Translations under genes and position numbers: made by a program
Source of the DNA: Marivivens donghaensis
GTDB lineage: Bacteria; Pseudomonadota; Alphaproteobacteria; Rhodobacterales; Rhodobacteraceae
Direction of reading: 5' to 3'
Assembly: GCF_011806565.1 (NCBI RefSeq)
Contig: NZ_JAATOP010000013.1
Coordinates: 21,063 to 85,062 of the forward strand
DNA: 64,000 nt
Part shown: in pieces, positions 51,645 through 60,553 of the stretch
Layout: the number at the start of each line of letters is the position of its first letter
How positions within the stretch are numbered: the first letter of the stretch is position 1
Notes under the pieces: generated by a model
What the model was told of the DNA's origin: nothing
Databases searched by the model: none
What the model saw: only the letters and a program-made list of their open reading frames with translations

Positions 51645-51672
51645 GAGCCGCACCTTTCGGTGCGGCTCTTCT
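51645..51672. terminator. Bidirectional terminator between aroQ and the polyol binding-protein gene
   Basis: Perfect 10-bp stem GAGCCGCACC / GGTGCGGCTC with a 4-base loop. TTCTGTGT follows on the plus strand and GTTTCGTTTG on the minus strand, so it serves both convergent units. Confidence 0.85.
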
Positions 51673-51703
51673 GTGTCCTGCTAAGAAACACAGAGGGAGA
51701 TGA

Positions 51704-52651
51704 TTACTCCGACAGAACGAACGGCGCGGTGTAAGCGTCGACGTTGTCCGGGGTGATCAGGAGGCAGTCGAACAGCTGCTTTTCTTCTTCAACCAGCTTC
51801 TCGCCGGTGTTGATGAAGTGGTCAGCCTGACGAACAGCTTCTTCTGCGAAGACAGCAACCGGCTGGAGAACGGTGTAAGCCAGTTCGCCTGCTTTGATCG
51901 CGTCAACTGCGTCCGGCGAACCGTCGAAGCCGCCGACGATAACGCCGTCCATCTTGCCTGCTTCTTTCAGAGCAGCGATCGCACCGAGAGCCATTTCGTC
52001 GTTACCGGCGATGACAGCGGTGATGCCGTCGTTAGCCTGGATGAGCGACTGCATCTTGTTGAAGCCCTGGGTACGGTCCCAGTTTGCAACTTCTTCAGCC
52101 AGCTTGTTCAGGTCCGGGTACTGCGAGATCACGGTCTCGTAGCCGTTCGAACGGGTCGCAGCGTTGTTGTCCGACGGGTTGCCGAAGAATTCGACGTAGT
52201 CGCCTTCGCCGCCAGTCAGTTCAACCCACTGGATCGCACCCAGAGCAGCACCCTGAGCGTTGTTCGAAACGAGCTGAGCCTGAGCCAGACCGGATTCGTT
52301 GATTTCAGCGTTTACGAGGAAGACGGGGATGCCTGCGTCGACAGCTTTGCGAACTGCACCAACCGAACCGTCAGCGTTTGCCGGGTCGAGGATGATGGCA
52401 GCAGCGCCGTTGGTGATCGCGGTGTCGACGAGGGTCGACTCGGTGTTGGTGTCACCCTTGTGCGCAGCAACGGTTGCTTCGTAGCCCAGCTCTTCTGCGG
52501 TTGCCTTGGCGACTTCGCCTTCGGTGAACCAGTAGGGGTTTGCCGGGTCGTTGACGATGATCGAAATCAGGCCGTCAGCAGAAGCAGCACCCGCCATGAG
52601 CGGCATTACAGCGACAGCGGCGAGAAGTGCGCGTTTGGTGATTTTGGTCAT
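51704..52651 (-). CDS. Polyol/sugar ABC transporter substrate-binding protein (EryG-like)
   Basis: Periplasmic type I binding protein of 315 residues. Signal MTKITKRALLAAVAVMPLMA with cleavage after ASA. Ligand-binding segments: IIVNDPANPYWFTEGEVAKA, AAIILDPANADGSVGAVRKA, AVIAGNDEMALGAIAALKEA, IVGGFDGSPDAVDAIKAGEL. Last gene of a leftward operon DUF2291-ATPase-permease-binding protein; putting the binding protein last is unusual for this class. Divergent from eryABC, so erythritol or a related polyol is the probable ligand. Confidence 0.9.
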   Translation of the reverse strand: MTKITKRALLAAVAVMPLMAGAASADGLISIIVNDPANPYWFTEGEVAKATAEELGYEATVAAHKGDTNTESTLVDTAITNGAAAIILDPANADGSVGAVRKAVDAGIPVFLVNAEINESGLAQAQLVSNNAQGAALGAIQWVELTGGEGDYVEFFGNPSDNNAATRSNGYETVISQYPDLNKLAEEVANWDRTQGFNKMQSLIQANDGITAVIAGNDEMALGAIAALKEAGKMDGVIVGGFDGSPDAVDAIKAGELAYTVLQPVAVFAEEAVRQADHFINTGEKLVEEEKQLFDCLLITPDNVDAYTAPFVLSE

Positions 52652-52705
52652 TCTGGTGGTCTCCCATTGGGTTTTAGATGCCGATTTCCGGCGTTTGATC
52701 CTCGG

Positions 52706-52725
52706 GCGGGGTCTCCTCTCCCCGC
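52706..52725 (-). other. Leader hairpin with GAGGAG in the loop
   Basis: Perfect stem GCGGGG / CCCCGC closing an 8-base loop that reads AGAGGAGA on the minus strand. Between the permease stop and the binding-protein start, about 55 bases ahead of the latter. Confidence 0.5.
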
Positions 52726-52745
52726 GCCGTGGAATTCGGTTTCGA

Positions 52746-53786
52746 TCAGCGGCGTTTCGCTCCGCCGTACTGGATCGAGTTGAGGAGCACGGCGAGCACG
52801 ATGACTGCACCGGTAAACACGGTCTGCCAGTAGGAGGACACGCCGATGATGACGAGGCCGTCCGACAGGAAGCCGATGACGAAGGCACCGAGCATGGTGC
52901 CGAGAATTCCGCCCCGGCCGCCGGTAAGCGCCGCACCACCGATCACGACCGCGGCAATCGCCGTCAGTTCGTAGGTGGTACCAGCGGTCGGACCGGCCGA
53001 GGTCAGCTGCGAGCTCAGAACCAGGCCTGCGATGGAGGCACAGATACCCGAGAGCACGTAGACGGTGATCTTTACGCGAGCTGTCGGCACACCCGAAAGT
53101 TCTGCAGCGCGTTCGTTACCACCGGAGGAATAGAGCCAGCGACCGAAGGCGGTGCGGGTCAGGACCAGACCGGTCAGAACCGCGACGATCGCGAGGATGA
53201 TGACGCCGACGGGCACGTTGGCGATACGGTTGAAGCCCAGCCAGTCGAAGCCGGTGTTACCCAGTTCGGCTTTGCCGCCGAGGTTGTTGTAGGTCAGGCC
53301 GTTGGTCATCAGAAGCGCAGCACCGCGAGCCACGTAGAGCGAACCGAGGGTCGCAACGAAGGCAGGCACGTTGAAGCGCGAGATCAGGATGCCGTTGATC
53401 AAGCCTACGAAAGCACCGAGCGTGAGGGTCAGGATCACTACGGCCCAGACGGGCGGGTAAAGGATGACGCCCATCGACTCCAGCTCGACGCCCTGCATCA
53501 GCCAACCGGCGAAGACGCCCGACAGACCCAGAACCGAACCGACCGAGAGGTCGATACCGCCGTTCAGGATCACCAGCAGCATACCGATTGCCAGCAGGCC
53601 GAAGATGGCCACGTGATTCGACATGATGAGGAAGTTGTTGAGCGAGAAATAGTTGTCCGAAAGGAACGAGAAAATCGCAATGATGGCAATCAGGGCAAAG
53701 AAAGCACGACCTTCAAGAAGCATCTTGCCGATGCTGACGTTGCTCTTCTTTCCCGGCGCATTTGCAGAGGCAGTGGTATCCGCCAT
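52746..53786 (-). CDS. Polyol/sugar ABC transporter permease (EryF-like)
   Basis: Inner-membrane permease, 346 residues, BPD_transp_2 type: VILNGGIDLSVGSVLGLSGV near 80, LINGILISRFNVPAFVATLG near 130, TAFGRWLYSSGGNERAAELS near 215 and GGAALTGGRGGILGTMLGAF near 280. Eight to ten membrane segments. Acts with the ATPase encoded 22 bases upstream. Confidence 0.92.
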   Translation of the reverse strand: MADTTASANAPGKKSNVSIGKMLLEGRAFFALIAIIAIFSFLSDNYFSLNNFLIMSNHVAIFGLLAIGMLLVILNGGIDLSVGSVLGLSGVFAGWLMQGVELESMGVILYPPVWAVVILTLTLGAFVGLINGILISRFNVPAFVATLGSLYVARGAALLMTNGLTYNNLGGKAELGNTGFDWLGFNRIANVPVGVIILAIVAVLTGLVLTRTAFGRWLYSSGGNERAAELSGVPTARVKITVYVLSGICASIAGLVLSSQLTSAGPTAGTTYELTAIAAVVIGGAALTGGRGGILGTMLGAFVIGFLSDGLVIIGVSSYWQTVFTGAVIVLAVLLNSIQYGGAKRR

Positions 53787-53808
53787 GTTGTGGACTCCTT
53801 GCAGTCTA

Positions 53809-55359
53809 TCAGGCGACCAATGACTCGCCCGAGGCGGCCATGATTGCTTCTTTTGTTGTGTCGTGGCTGAACTCGGCAGAAATCTGACCGCGGCGCATCA
53901 CGATGATACGGTGCGCGATGGACAGGCATTCGGTGACTTCAGAAGTGGTGTAGACGACGGCGAGACCCTGTTTGGCCCGCTCCGCCAGCAATTTGAAAAC
54001 TTCGGCCTTCGCACCGATGTCGATACCGCGGCTCGGTTCATCGAGCATGATCACGGTCGGATCGGTCACGAGCATCTTGCCGATGACAACCTTCTGCTGG
54101 TTGCCGCCCGACAGCGAACCGATCGCAGCGTGCGGACCGTCGGTTTTGACGGTCACATCGCGGATCGATTCCTCGATGATCTGGTCTTCGGCCTTGTGGT
54201 TCGTGAAAAGGCCCTTGGTAAAGTTGCCGATGGACGACAGCGACAGGTTCTTGCCCACGGTCATGGTCTGAACAAGGCCGTCACGCTGACGATCTTCGGG
54301 AACCAGAACGAGGCCCGCATTGATGCGGTCCGCGATGCTGAGACCCGAAATGTCGTGGCCGTGCAGTTTGACGCTGCCTTCGGTGTTCTTCAGGCGGCCA
54401 GCAGCACACTCCATCAGTTCGGTACGACCGGCACCCATCAGGCCATAGATACAGACGATTTCGCCCGCTTTGACTTCGAGGTCCATGTGGTCGACCGCGA
54501 GGCCGACACCGGTGTGCGACGGAACGCAGAGGTTTTCGATCGAAAGCGCGGGCGCACCGAATTCGTAGCCCTGCGGCGGGGAGCCGAGGTCGAAGTTCTC
54601 GCCGACCATATTGAAGACGATCCACTCGAGGTCGATTTCGCTGCGCGGTGCATAGGCGGTCATGTTGCCGTCACGCAGAACCACGGCGTGGTCGGTGATG
54701 GTGAGCGCCTCTTCGAGGTGGTGCGAGATGTAAACGATCGAAACGCCGCGCGCCTTGAGGTCATGGATGACCTTGAACAGCACTTCGACTTCCGAAGCGG
54801 ACAAAGCCGAGGTCGGCTCGTCCATGATCAGGATGCGTGCGTCGACTGACAGCGCGCGTGCGATCTCGACGATCTGCTGCTGACCGAGGCGCAGGTCCTC
54901 GACCTTGGCCAGAGGGTCGATGTCCTCTTCCAGTTCTTCGAGCAGTTTGCGGGTCTGGCGCTCTTCTTCTGCGAAATCGACGCCGAACTTGCCGCGGATT
55001 TCGCGGCCCATGAAGATATTGTCGCGCACGGTCATGTTCGGCGCGAGCGACAGCTCCTGGTGAATGATGCAGATACCGCGCTCTTGCGCATCGGTGGTCG
55101 AGTCCAGCTCGACAGGCTCGCCGTCGAGGATAATGGTACCCGTGGACGGCTTCTGAACGCCCGACAGGATCTTCATCAGCGTGGATTTTCCAGCGCCGTT
55201 CTCACCGAACAGCGTGGTGACCTGACCGCGGTGGACGTCGAAGTTCACACCCTTCAGTGCGCGAACGGCACCAAAGGATTTGGTCACGTCACGCGCAGCG
55301 AGCACAACCTGGCTCTCCGGCTTTGCGTGCGGCGCTTCGTTGTGGATCGGAGCCTGCAT
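53809..55359 (-). CDS. Polyol/sugar ABC transporter ATP-binding protein with two ATPase domains (EryE-like)
   Basis: 516 residues. First domain: Walker A GENGAGKSTLMKILSG near 53, signature LRLGQQQIVEIARAL, Walker B ILIMDEPTSALSASE. Second domain: degenerate Walker A GLMGAGRTELMEC near 305, signature LSGGNQQKVVIGKML near 420 and TVIMLDEPSRGIDIGAKAEV. This RbsA/MglA design normally serves one permease. ATG at 55359 overlaps the DUF2291 stop (TGATG); a GTG one codon upstream is an alternative. Confidence 0.93.
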   Translation of the reverse strand: MQAPIHNEAPHAKPESQVVLAARDVTKSFGAVRALKGVNFDVHRGQVTTLFGENGAGKSTLMKILSGVQKPSTGTIILDGEPVELDSTTDAQERGICIIHQELSLAPNMTVRDNIFMGREIRGKFGVDFAEEERQTRKLLEELEEDIDPLAKVEDLRLGQQQIVEIARALSVDARILIMDEPTSALSASEVEVLFKVIHDLKARGVSIVYISHHLEEALTITDHAVVLRDGNMTAYAPRSEIDLEWIVFNMVGENFDLGSPPQGYEFGAPALSIENLCVPSHTGVGLAVDHMDLEVKAGEIVCIYGLMGAGRTELMECAAGRLKNTEGSVKLHGHDISGLSIADRINAGLVLVPEDRQRDGLVQTMTVGKNLSLSSIGNFTKGLFTNHKAEDQIIEESIRDVTVKTDGPHAAIGSLSGGNQQKVVIGKMLVTDPTVIMLDEPSRGIDIGAKAEVFKLLAERAKQGLAVVYTTSEVTECLSIAHRIIVMRRGQISAEFSHDTTKEAIMAASGESLVA

Positions 55360-56012
55360 CACTGCACCTCGAGAGCAACCGGCGTAATCAGCCAGTTCTT
55401 CGGGTTGATGAGAGTGAATGCGCCGGTGACTTCGACGGTCTTGCCGGTCAGGTTCTCGCGGTCGAGGTCGGAAAGAGCTTCGGCAGCCATCGCGCGGTTT
55501 ATGCCCGAGCCAGCGTCCTGATATTCGATCTGGTTGGTGAACTCACCAAAGACAATATCACCCGGCATGTCGCGCAGGTCAGTGCCGTTGATCGCCGGAC
55601 CGGTCTGGACACGGATACGGACTCCTTCCGGCATACCGTCGACGTTCAGGTCATAGATGCCCGAGCGGCCTTCGCCCAAAGTGCCGGTCGCAGTGACGGG
55701 CATGATACCACCGATCGCGGTCTTGGTGCCGTATGCTTCGATCGCAGCGTTTTTGTCTGCGGCCAGCTCGTTGGCCAAGGTCACGGCATCGGGTGCGCGT
55801 TCAACAATAAGGTCGCGGATGCGGGGGAACTGTTCGGCACCGTAGCTGTCCGGATTAAATGCCTGTGCGCGGCCGTCTTCTTCGGAACCGATCTGCACAA
55901 CCTTGGTATCAATCGCGATCGCGCCGATGACAACAACAGCGACAAGCGGAAGCAGCCAGCTTGTCATCGGCTTCTTCGGTTTGACCTGCTTGCTAGTGTC
56001 CATCATGGCCAT
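55359..56012 (-). CDS. DUF2291 membrane-anchored periplasmic protein
   Basis: 217 residues: a single N-terminal membrane segment (MTSWLLPLVAVVVIGAIAID, about residues 15-35) and a periplasmic DUF2291 domain (FNPDSYGAEQFPRIRDLIVE, YDLNVDGMPEGVRIRVQTGP, GDIVFGEFTNQIEYQDAGSG). DUF2291 genes are regularly found with erythritol/pentitol ABC transporters; function unknown, perhaps ligand delivery or assembly. First gene of the leftward transporter operon. Start at 56012 has AAGGGGG about 10 bases upstream; ATGs at 56006 and 56003 are alternatives. Confidence 0.85.
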   Translation of the reverse strand: MAMMDTSKQVKPKKPMTSWLLPLVAVVVIGAIAIDTKVVQIGSEEDGRAQAFNPDSYGAEQFPRIRDLIVERAPDAVTLANELAADKNAAIEAYGTKTAIGGIMPVTATGTLGEGRSGIYDLNVDGMPEGVRIRVQTGPAINGTDLRDMPGDIVFGEFTNQIEYQDAGSGINRAMAAEALSDLDRENLTGKTVEVTGAFTLINPKNWLITPVALEVQ

Positions 56013-56486
56013 ACTAATGAGCCCCCTTCCATGCCACGCACCAACAACGGCCCGCAGCGTTATCCACTTGCGCGATAGTCGCGCACTACGTTCGTGGAAC
56101 AATCCGACCTATGCGGATGAGCCACCTAAAATTTTCGGAGATAACCGCGGACTGGCCGCGACTTATGTCCTCCCCTGAATTTCCGCCAGCACGATCCTCC
56201 ATCGATTCTGCTAACGAAAACATTGCATTGCAGCCATCTGACTGCTCGCCTTTCATCAAACCATAGGTGAAAAAAATTACGTTGTCTGCAAAAAAATTCG
56301 GACGACCGGAATTTTTTGTGTTACCAACATTTCCAGAAAGACGCGGATTTTCGGCTTGTGTGAGGACAACCGACGCCGCGCTTGGGCGAATACGGATTAC
56401 CCGTATCTATAGAATAGGACGCCCGAGCAACCGAGGAGGAGTGGAGGCCGCGAATCATCCTGTGGCCACCACAGAAGGAGGACAAA
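56013..56486. promoter_or_regulatory. Divergent control region of the polyol locus (474 bases)
   Basis: Lies between the transporter operon and eryA. AT-rich in the middle (56220-56340) with runs of A and an inverted repeat at 56291-56317. No protein gene is supported. The likely place of EryD binding. Confidence 0.6.
56291..56317. promoter_or_regulatory. Inverted repeat AAAAAATTC-N9-GAATTTTTT
   Basis: Perfect 9-bp arms in the divergent ery control region, about 170 bases before the eryA start. Candidate operator for the SorC-type regulator EryD; could also work as a terminator since the right arm is a T-run, although no gene precedes it. Confidence 0.5.
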
Positions 56487-58055
56487 TTGAGCGTGAAACG
56501 CGACATCATCGTCGGCATCGACGCTGGTACGTCTGTGATTAAGGCCGTGGCCTTTGATCTCGCAGGGAACCAGATCGCGGCTTCTGCCGTCCGTAATAAA
56601 TACACGATGGGAGCCGATGGTTCGGCGACCCAATCGCTGGGTCAGACGTGGGAAGACTGCGCCACTGCGCTGCGCGGCCTTACCGGCAAAATCGAAGAAT
56701 TCTCCGAGCGCGTCGCCGCCGTTGCCGTCACCGCCCAAGGCGATGGCACCTGGCTGATCGACGAGGCGGGCAAGCCCGTATGTGACGCTTGGCTTTGGCT
56801 CGATGCCCGAGCGGCCCCGACGGTCGAAGCGATTGCCGACGGTCCGACCGAACGCGCCCGCTTCGAGGCGACCGGCACCGGCCTGAACACCTGCCAGCAG
56901 GGTTCGCAATTGGCGCATATGGATCGCCACCACCCTGAAATACTGGACCGCACCGCGACGGCATTCCACTGCAAGGACTGGCTTTTCTTCAACCTGACCG
57001 GCGTTCGGGCGACTGACCCTTCTGAGGCCAGCTTCACATTCGGCGATTTCCGCAACCGCGAATACAGCGACACAGTGATCGAGGCTCTGGGCCTGTCCCA
57101 CCGCCGCGATCTGCTGCCGCAAATCGTTGACGGCGCGCAGCAGACGTTCCCGCTGTCCGCGGCCGCTGCCGAAGAAACAGGCCTGCCTGAAGGCACGCCC
57201 GTCTCGCTGGGCTACGTCGATATGGTGATGACCGCGCTTGGCGCTGGTGTTCATACCGCAGGCACCGCTGGCGCTGCTTGTTCGACCATCGGCTCGACCG
57301 GCGTTCATATGCGCTCGGTCGACTCGAGTGACGTTCACCTGAACGCCGAGGGCACCGGATACGTCATCTGCCTGCCGATTCCTGATCGCGTCACGCAGGT
57401 GCAGACCAACATGGCTGCGACGCTGAACCTCGACTGGGCGCTGGCGATGGCCGAAGACCTGATCGCGGAGATGGGTGAACGTCCGTCGCATTCGGACCTC
57501 GTGGCACGCATCGACAACTGGATGGCGAAATCCCAAGCGGGCCGTCTGGTTTATCACCCCTACATTTCCGAAGCTGGCGAGCGCGGCCCGTTCGTGGACG
57601 CCGACGCCCGTGCGAGCTTCATCGGCCTCAACGCCGGCCACCGTTTCCCCGACATCGTGCGCGCCGTGATCGAAAGCCTCGGCATGGCGGCACGTGATTG
57701 CTACAGCGCGATGGGCGAAATGCCGACCGAGCTTCGTCTGACCGGCGGCGCGGCACGTTCCGCATCGCTGCGCGCGGTGCTGGCTGCTGCTCTGAACACC
57801 CCCGTCCGCGTATCGTTCCGCGAAGAAGCGGGCGCCGCTGGCTGCGCCATGATGGCTGCTGTTGCGATCGGCGCCTACCCGTCGATGGAAGACTGCATCG
57901 CGGAATGGACTACGCCGCTGCTGGGCGAAGCCGAGCAGCCCGACCAGTCGCTGGTCGAAACCTACAACACTCTTTTTGAAACCTATCGCCAGTCGCGCGA
58001 AGCGCTCGAACCGGTCTGGCACCGGCTCGCTGCTCAGCGTGACGCAAAGGCTTAA
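56487..58055 (+). CDS. eryA: FGGY-family polyol kinase, erythritol kinase
   Basis: Phosphorylates erythritol (or a related pentitol) with ATP; 522 residues, close to Brucella EryA. FGGY_N: IIVGIDAGTSVIKAVAFDLA near residue 6, AQGDGTWLIDEAGKPVCDAW near 84; FGGY_C: GYVDMVMTALGAGVHTAGTA, LTGGAARSASLRAVLAAALN near 415. The start is TTG at 56487, five bases after AAGGAGG; a GTG at 56493 is too far from the site. First gene of the rightward ery operon. Confidence 0.9.
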   Translation: MSVKRDIIVGIDAGTSVIKAVAFDLAGNQIAASAVRNKYTMGADGSATQSLGQTWEDCATALRGLTGKIEEFSERVAAVAVTAQGDGTWLIDEAGKPVCDAWLWLDARAAPTVEAIADGPTERARFEATGTGLNTCQQGSQLAHMDRHHPEILDRTATAFHCKDWLFFNLTGVRATDPSEASFTFGDFRNREYSDTVIEALGLSHRRDLLPQIVDGAQQTFPLSAAAAEETGLPEGTPVSLGYVDMVMTALGAGVHTAGTAGAACSTIGSTGVHMRSVDSSDVHLNAEGTGYVICLPIPDRVTQVQTNMAATLNLDWALAMAEDLIAEMGERPSHSDLVARIDNWMAKSQAGRLVYHPYISEAGERGPFVDADARASFIGLNAGHRFPDIVRAVIESLGMAARDCYSAMGEMPTELRLTGGAARSASLRAVLAAALNTPVRVSFREEAGAAGCAMMAAVAIGAYPSMEDCIAEWTTPLLGEAEQPDQSLVETYNTLFETYRQSREALEPVWHRLAAQRDAKA

Positions 58056-58099
58056 TCCTCCAAAGCGTGGCCATCCGGCCCGTGTCGAAAGGCAATAAA

Positions 58100-59611
58100 A
58101 TGACCGTTATTCAGGAAGTAGATCTTTTTGTCATCGGCGGCGGCATCAACGGTGCCGGTTTTGCGCGCGACGCTGCAGGTCGCGGACTGAAAGTCGCCAT
58201 GTGTGAAAAGGACGACCTCGCCGAAGGGACGTCGTCGCGCTCGGGCAAGCTTGTCCACGGTGGCCTGCGCTACCTCGAATATTATGAATTCCGTCTTGTC
58301 CGCGAAGCGCTGATCGAACGCGAAGTGCTGCTGAACGCCGCGCCGCACATCATCTGGCCGCTGCGCTTCGTACTCCCGCATTCGCCGCAAGACCGCCCCG
58401 CTTGGCTCGTCCGTCTGGGCCTGTTCATGTACGACCACCTCGGCGGCCGTAAGAAACTGCCGGGTACCCGCACGCTGAACCTCCGCCGCGATCCCGAAGG
58501 CGCGCCGATCATGGATCAGTACAAGCGCGGCTTTGAATATTCGGATTGCTGGGTGGACGATGCCCGCCTCGTGACGCTGAATGCTCTGGACGCAGCGCAG
58601 CGCGGCGCGACAATCCTGACCCGCTCGCCCGCCGTCACCGCTCGCCGTGAAGATGGCAAGTGGCACGTGACCACGCAGAACACCATTACCGGCGAGAAGC
58701 GCGAATTCCTCGCCAAGGTTCTAGTCAACGCTGCCGGCCCGTGGGTTACCGACGTTCTGACCCGCGTTGCCGGTGCCAATTCCAGCCGCAACGTCCGCCT
58801 CGTCAAAGGTTCGCACATCATCGTCAAGAAGTTCTGGGAAGGCCCGCACAGCTACCTCGTCCAGAACCACGACAAGCGTGTGATCTTCATCAACGCCTAC
58901 GAAGGCGACAAGGCTCTGATCGGCACGACTGACATCGCTTACGAAGGCCGCGCTGAAGACGTGACCTGTGAAGACCGCGAGATCGAGTATCTGCTCGATT
59001 GCGTGAACCGCTACTTCAAGGAAAAGCTCCGTAAAGAAGACGTGCTGGAGACATTCTCGGGCGTGCGTCCGCTGTTTGACGACGGCAAGGGCAACCCCTC
59101 GGCTGTGACCCGCGACTACGTGTTCGACCTCGACGAGACTGGCGGCGCACCGCTGCTGAACATCTTCGGCGGAAAGATCACCACGTTCCGAGAACTGGCA
59201 GAGCGCGGTATGCACCGCATCGCCAAGTTCTTCCCGAACATGAAAGGCGACTGGACCGCTGACGCCGTCCTCCCTGGCGGCGACATGGAAAACGCCGACT
59301 ACGATCTGTTCCGCGAGACCATCAAGGCAAAGTATCCGTGGATGCCGCGCGAGCTGCGTGAATACTACGGTCGCCGCTACGGTACGCTGGTCGATAAGAT
59401 CGTCGGAAGCGCCACGTCGCTCGAAGGTCTGGGCCGTCACTTCGGTGGCTTCCTCTATGAGGCCGAAGCCCGTTACCTCGTGGCCAATGAATGGGCCATG
59501 ACCGCCGAGGACATTCTCTGGCGCCGTACAAAACACCGACTGAACCTCTCGGATGCCCAGCAGGCTGCGTTCGAGGAGTGGTTCGTCTCCAACTCTGCCG
59601 AGGCCGCATAA
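58100..59611 (+). CDS. eryB: Erythritol phosphate dehydrogenase (GlpD-like flavoprotein)
   Basis: FAD-dependent oxidoreductase of 503 residues, the length of Brucella EryB. FAD motif GGGINGAGFARDAAGRG near residue 12, SSRSGKLVHGGLRYLEYYEF near 44, the AAGPWVTDVL segment near 215 and IFGGKITTFRELAERGMHRI near 355 are shared with GlpD. Oxidises L-erythritol-4-phosphate, probably passing electrons to quinone. Start at 58100; a GTG at 58067 lies in the inter-gene space. Immediately adjacent to eryC. Confidence 0.92.
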   Translation: MTVIQEVDLFVIGGGINGAGFARDAAGRGLKVAMCEKDDLAEGTSSRSGKLVHGGLRYLEYYEFRLVREALIEREVLLNAAPHIIWPLRFVLPHSPQDRPAWLVRLGLFMYDHLGGRKKLPGTRTLNLRRDPEGAPIMDQYKRGFEYSDCWVDDARLVTLNALDAAQRGATILTRSPAVTARREDGKWHVTTQNTITGEKREFLAKVLVNAAGPWVTDVLTRVAGANSSRNVRLVKGSHIIVKKFWEGPHSYLVQNHDKRVIFINAYEGDKALIGTTDIAYEGRAEDVTCEDREIEYLLDCVNRYFKEKLRKEDVLETFSGVRPLFDDGKGNPSAVTRDYVFDLDETGGAPLLNIFGGKITTFRELAERGMHRIAKFFPNMKGDWTADAVLPGGDMENADYDLFRETIKAKYPWMPRELREYYGRRYGTLVDKIVGSATSLEGLGRHFGGFLYEAEARYLVANEWAMTAEDILWRRTKHRLNLSDAQQAAFEEWFVSNSAEAA

Positions 59612-60544
59612 ATGGCACTTTCCCTCTCTCTCAATACCAATCCGTTGGTAAACCGTTTTGCGGACCCGGCAGACCTTATTGAGACCACGGCGCGCGACCT
59701 GCGCATCCGTGATCTCCAGCTAACGCACGAGTTCATCAATCCCAGCTGGCAGGCTCCGGTAATCCGCCGCCTGACCCGCGAGATGGACCTTGCCTGTCAG
59801 CGCACAGGTGTGCGTTGTACGTCCGGCATGACCGGCCCTTACGGCCGTCTGAACCACTTCGGCCACCCCGATCCCGATGTGCGTCAGTACTATGTTGACT
59901 GGTTCAAGACCTTCGCTGACATCATTGGTGATCTCGGCGGCAAATCAGTCGGCACGCAGTTCGCGATCTTCACCTACAAGGACTACGACGATCCCGCCCG
60001 CCGCGAAGAGCTGATCAACATCGCCATCGATTGCTGGGCCGAAGTTGCCGAACACGCGAAGGGCGCCGGTCTCGACTATGTCTACTGGGAGCCGATGTCC
60101 GTTGGCCGCGAATTCGGTGAAACGATTGCCGAGTGCATGAAACTTCAGGACCGTCTGACCGCTGCGGATATGGCGATCCCGATGTGGATGATGGCCGATA
60201 TCGACCACGGTGACGTCACCTCGTCGAACCCCGACGATACCGATCCCTACGCTTGGGCGCGCGCTGTGCCGAAGGTCAGCCCGATCATCCACATCAAACA
60301 GTCGATGATGGACAAATCCGGCCACCGCCCGTTTACCGCAGAGTTCAACGCCAAGGGCGCGATCCAGCCCGAGCCGCTGCTGAAGGCATTTGCCGAAGGC
60401 GGCGCGGAAGACAACGAAATCTGCCTTGAGCTGTCCTTCAAGGAACGCGAGCCGAACGACCGTCAGGTCATTCCCGCCATCGCGGAGAGCATTGCATTCT
60501 GGGCTCCGCACATCGACACGGGTGCAAACGACCTCAAGATCTGA
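59612..60544 (+). CDS. eryC: Tetrulose-4-phosphate epimerase EryC (TIM barrel)
   Basis: 310 residues, matching Brucella EryC (about 309). AP-endonuclease-2-type barrel with LTHEFINPSWQAPVIRR near 37, TSGMTGPYGRLNHFGHPDPD near 70, GLDYVYWEPMSVGREFGETI near 150, MWMMADIDHGDV near 190 and EICLELSFKEREPNDRQV near 270. Converts the ketotetrose phosphate made by EryB. The ATG follows the eryB stop with no spacing. Confidence 0.92.
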   Translation: MALSLSLNTNPLVNRFADPADLIETTARDLRIRDLQLTHEFINPSWQAPVIRRLTREMDLACQRTGVRCTSGMTGPYGRLNHFGHPDPDVRQYYVDWFKTFADIIGDLGGKSVGTQFAIFTYKDYDDPARREELINIAIDCWAEVAEHAKGAGLDYVYWEPMSVGREFGETIAECMKLQDRLTAADMAIPMWMMADIDHGDVTSSNPDDTDPYAWARAVPKVSPIIHIKQSMMDKSGHRPFTAEFNAKGAIQPEPLLKAFAEGGAEDNEICLELSFKEREPNDRQVIPAIAESIAFWAPHIDTGANDLKI

Positions 60545-60553
60545 AGGACACAT

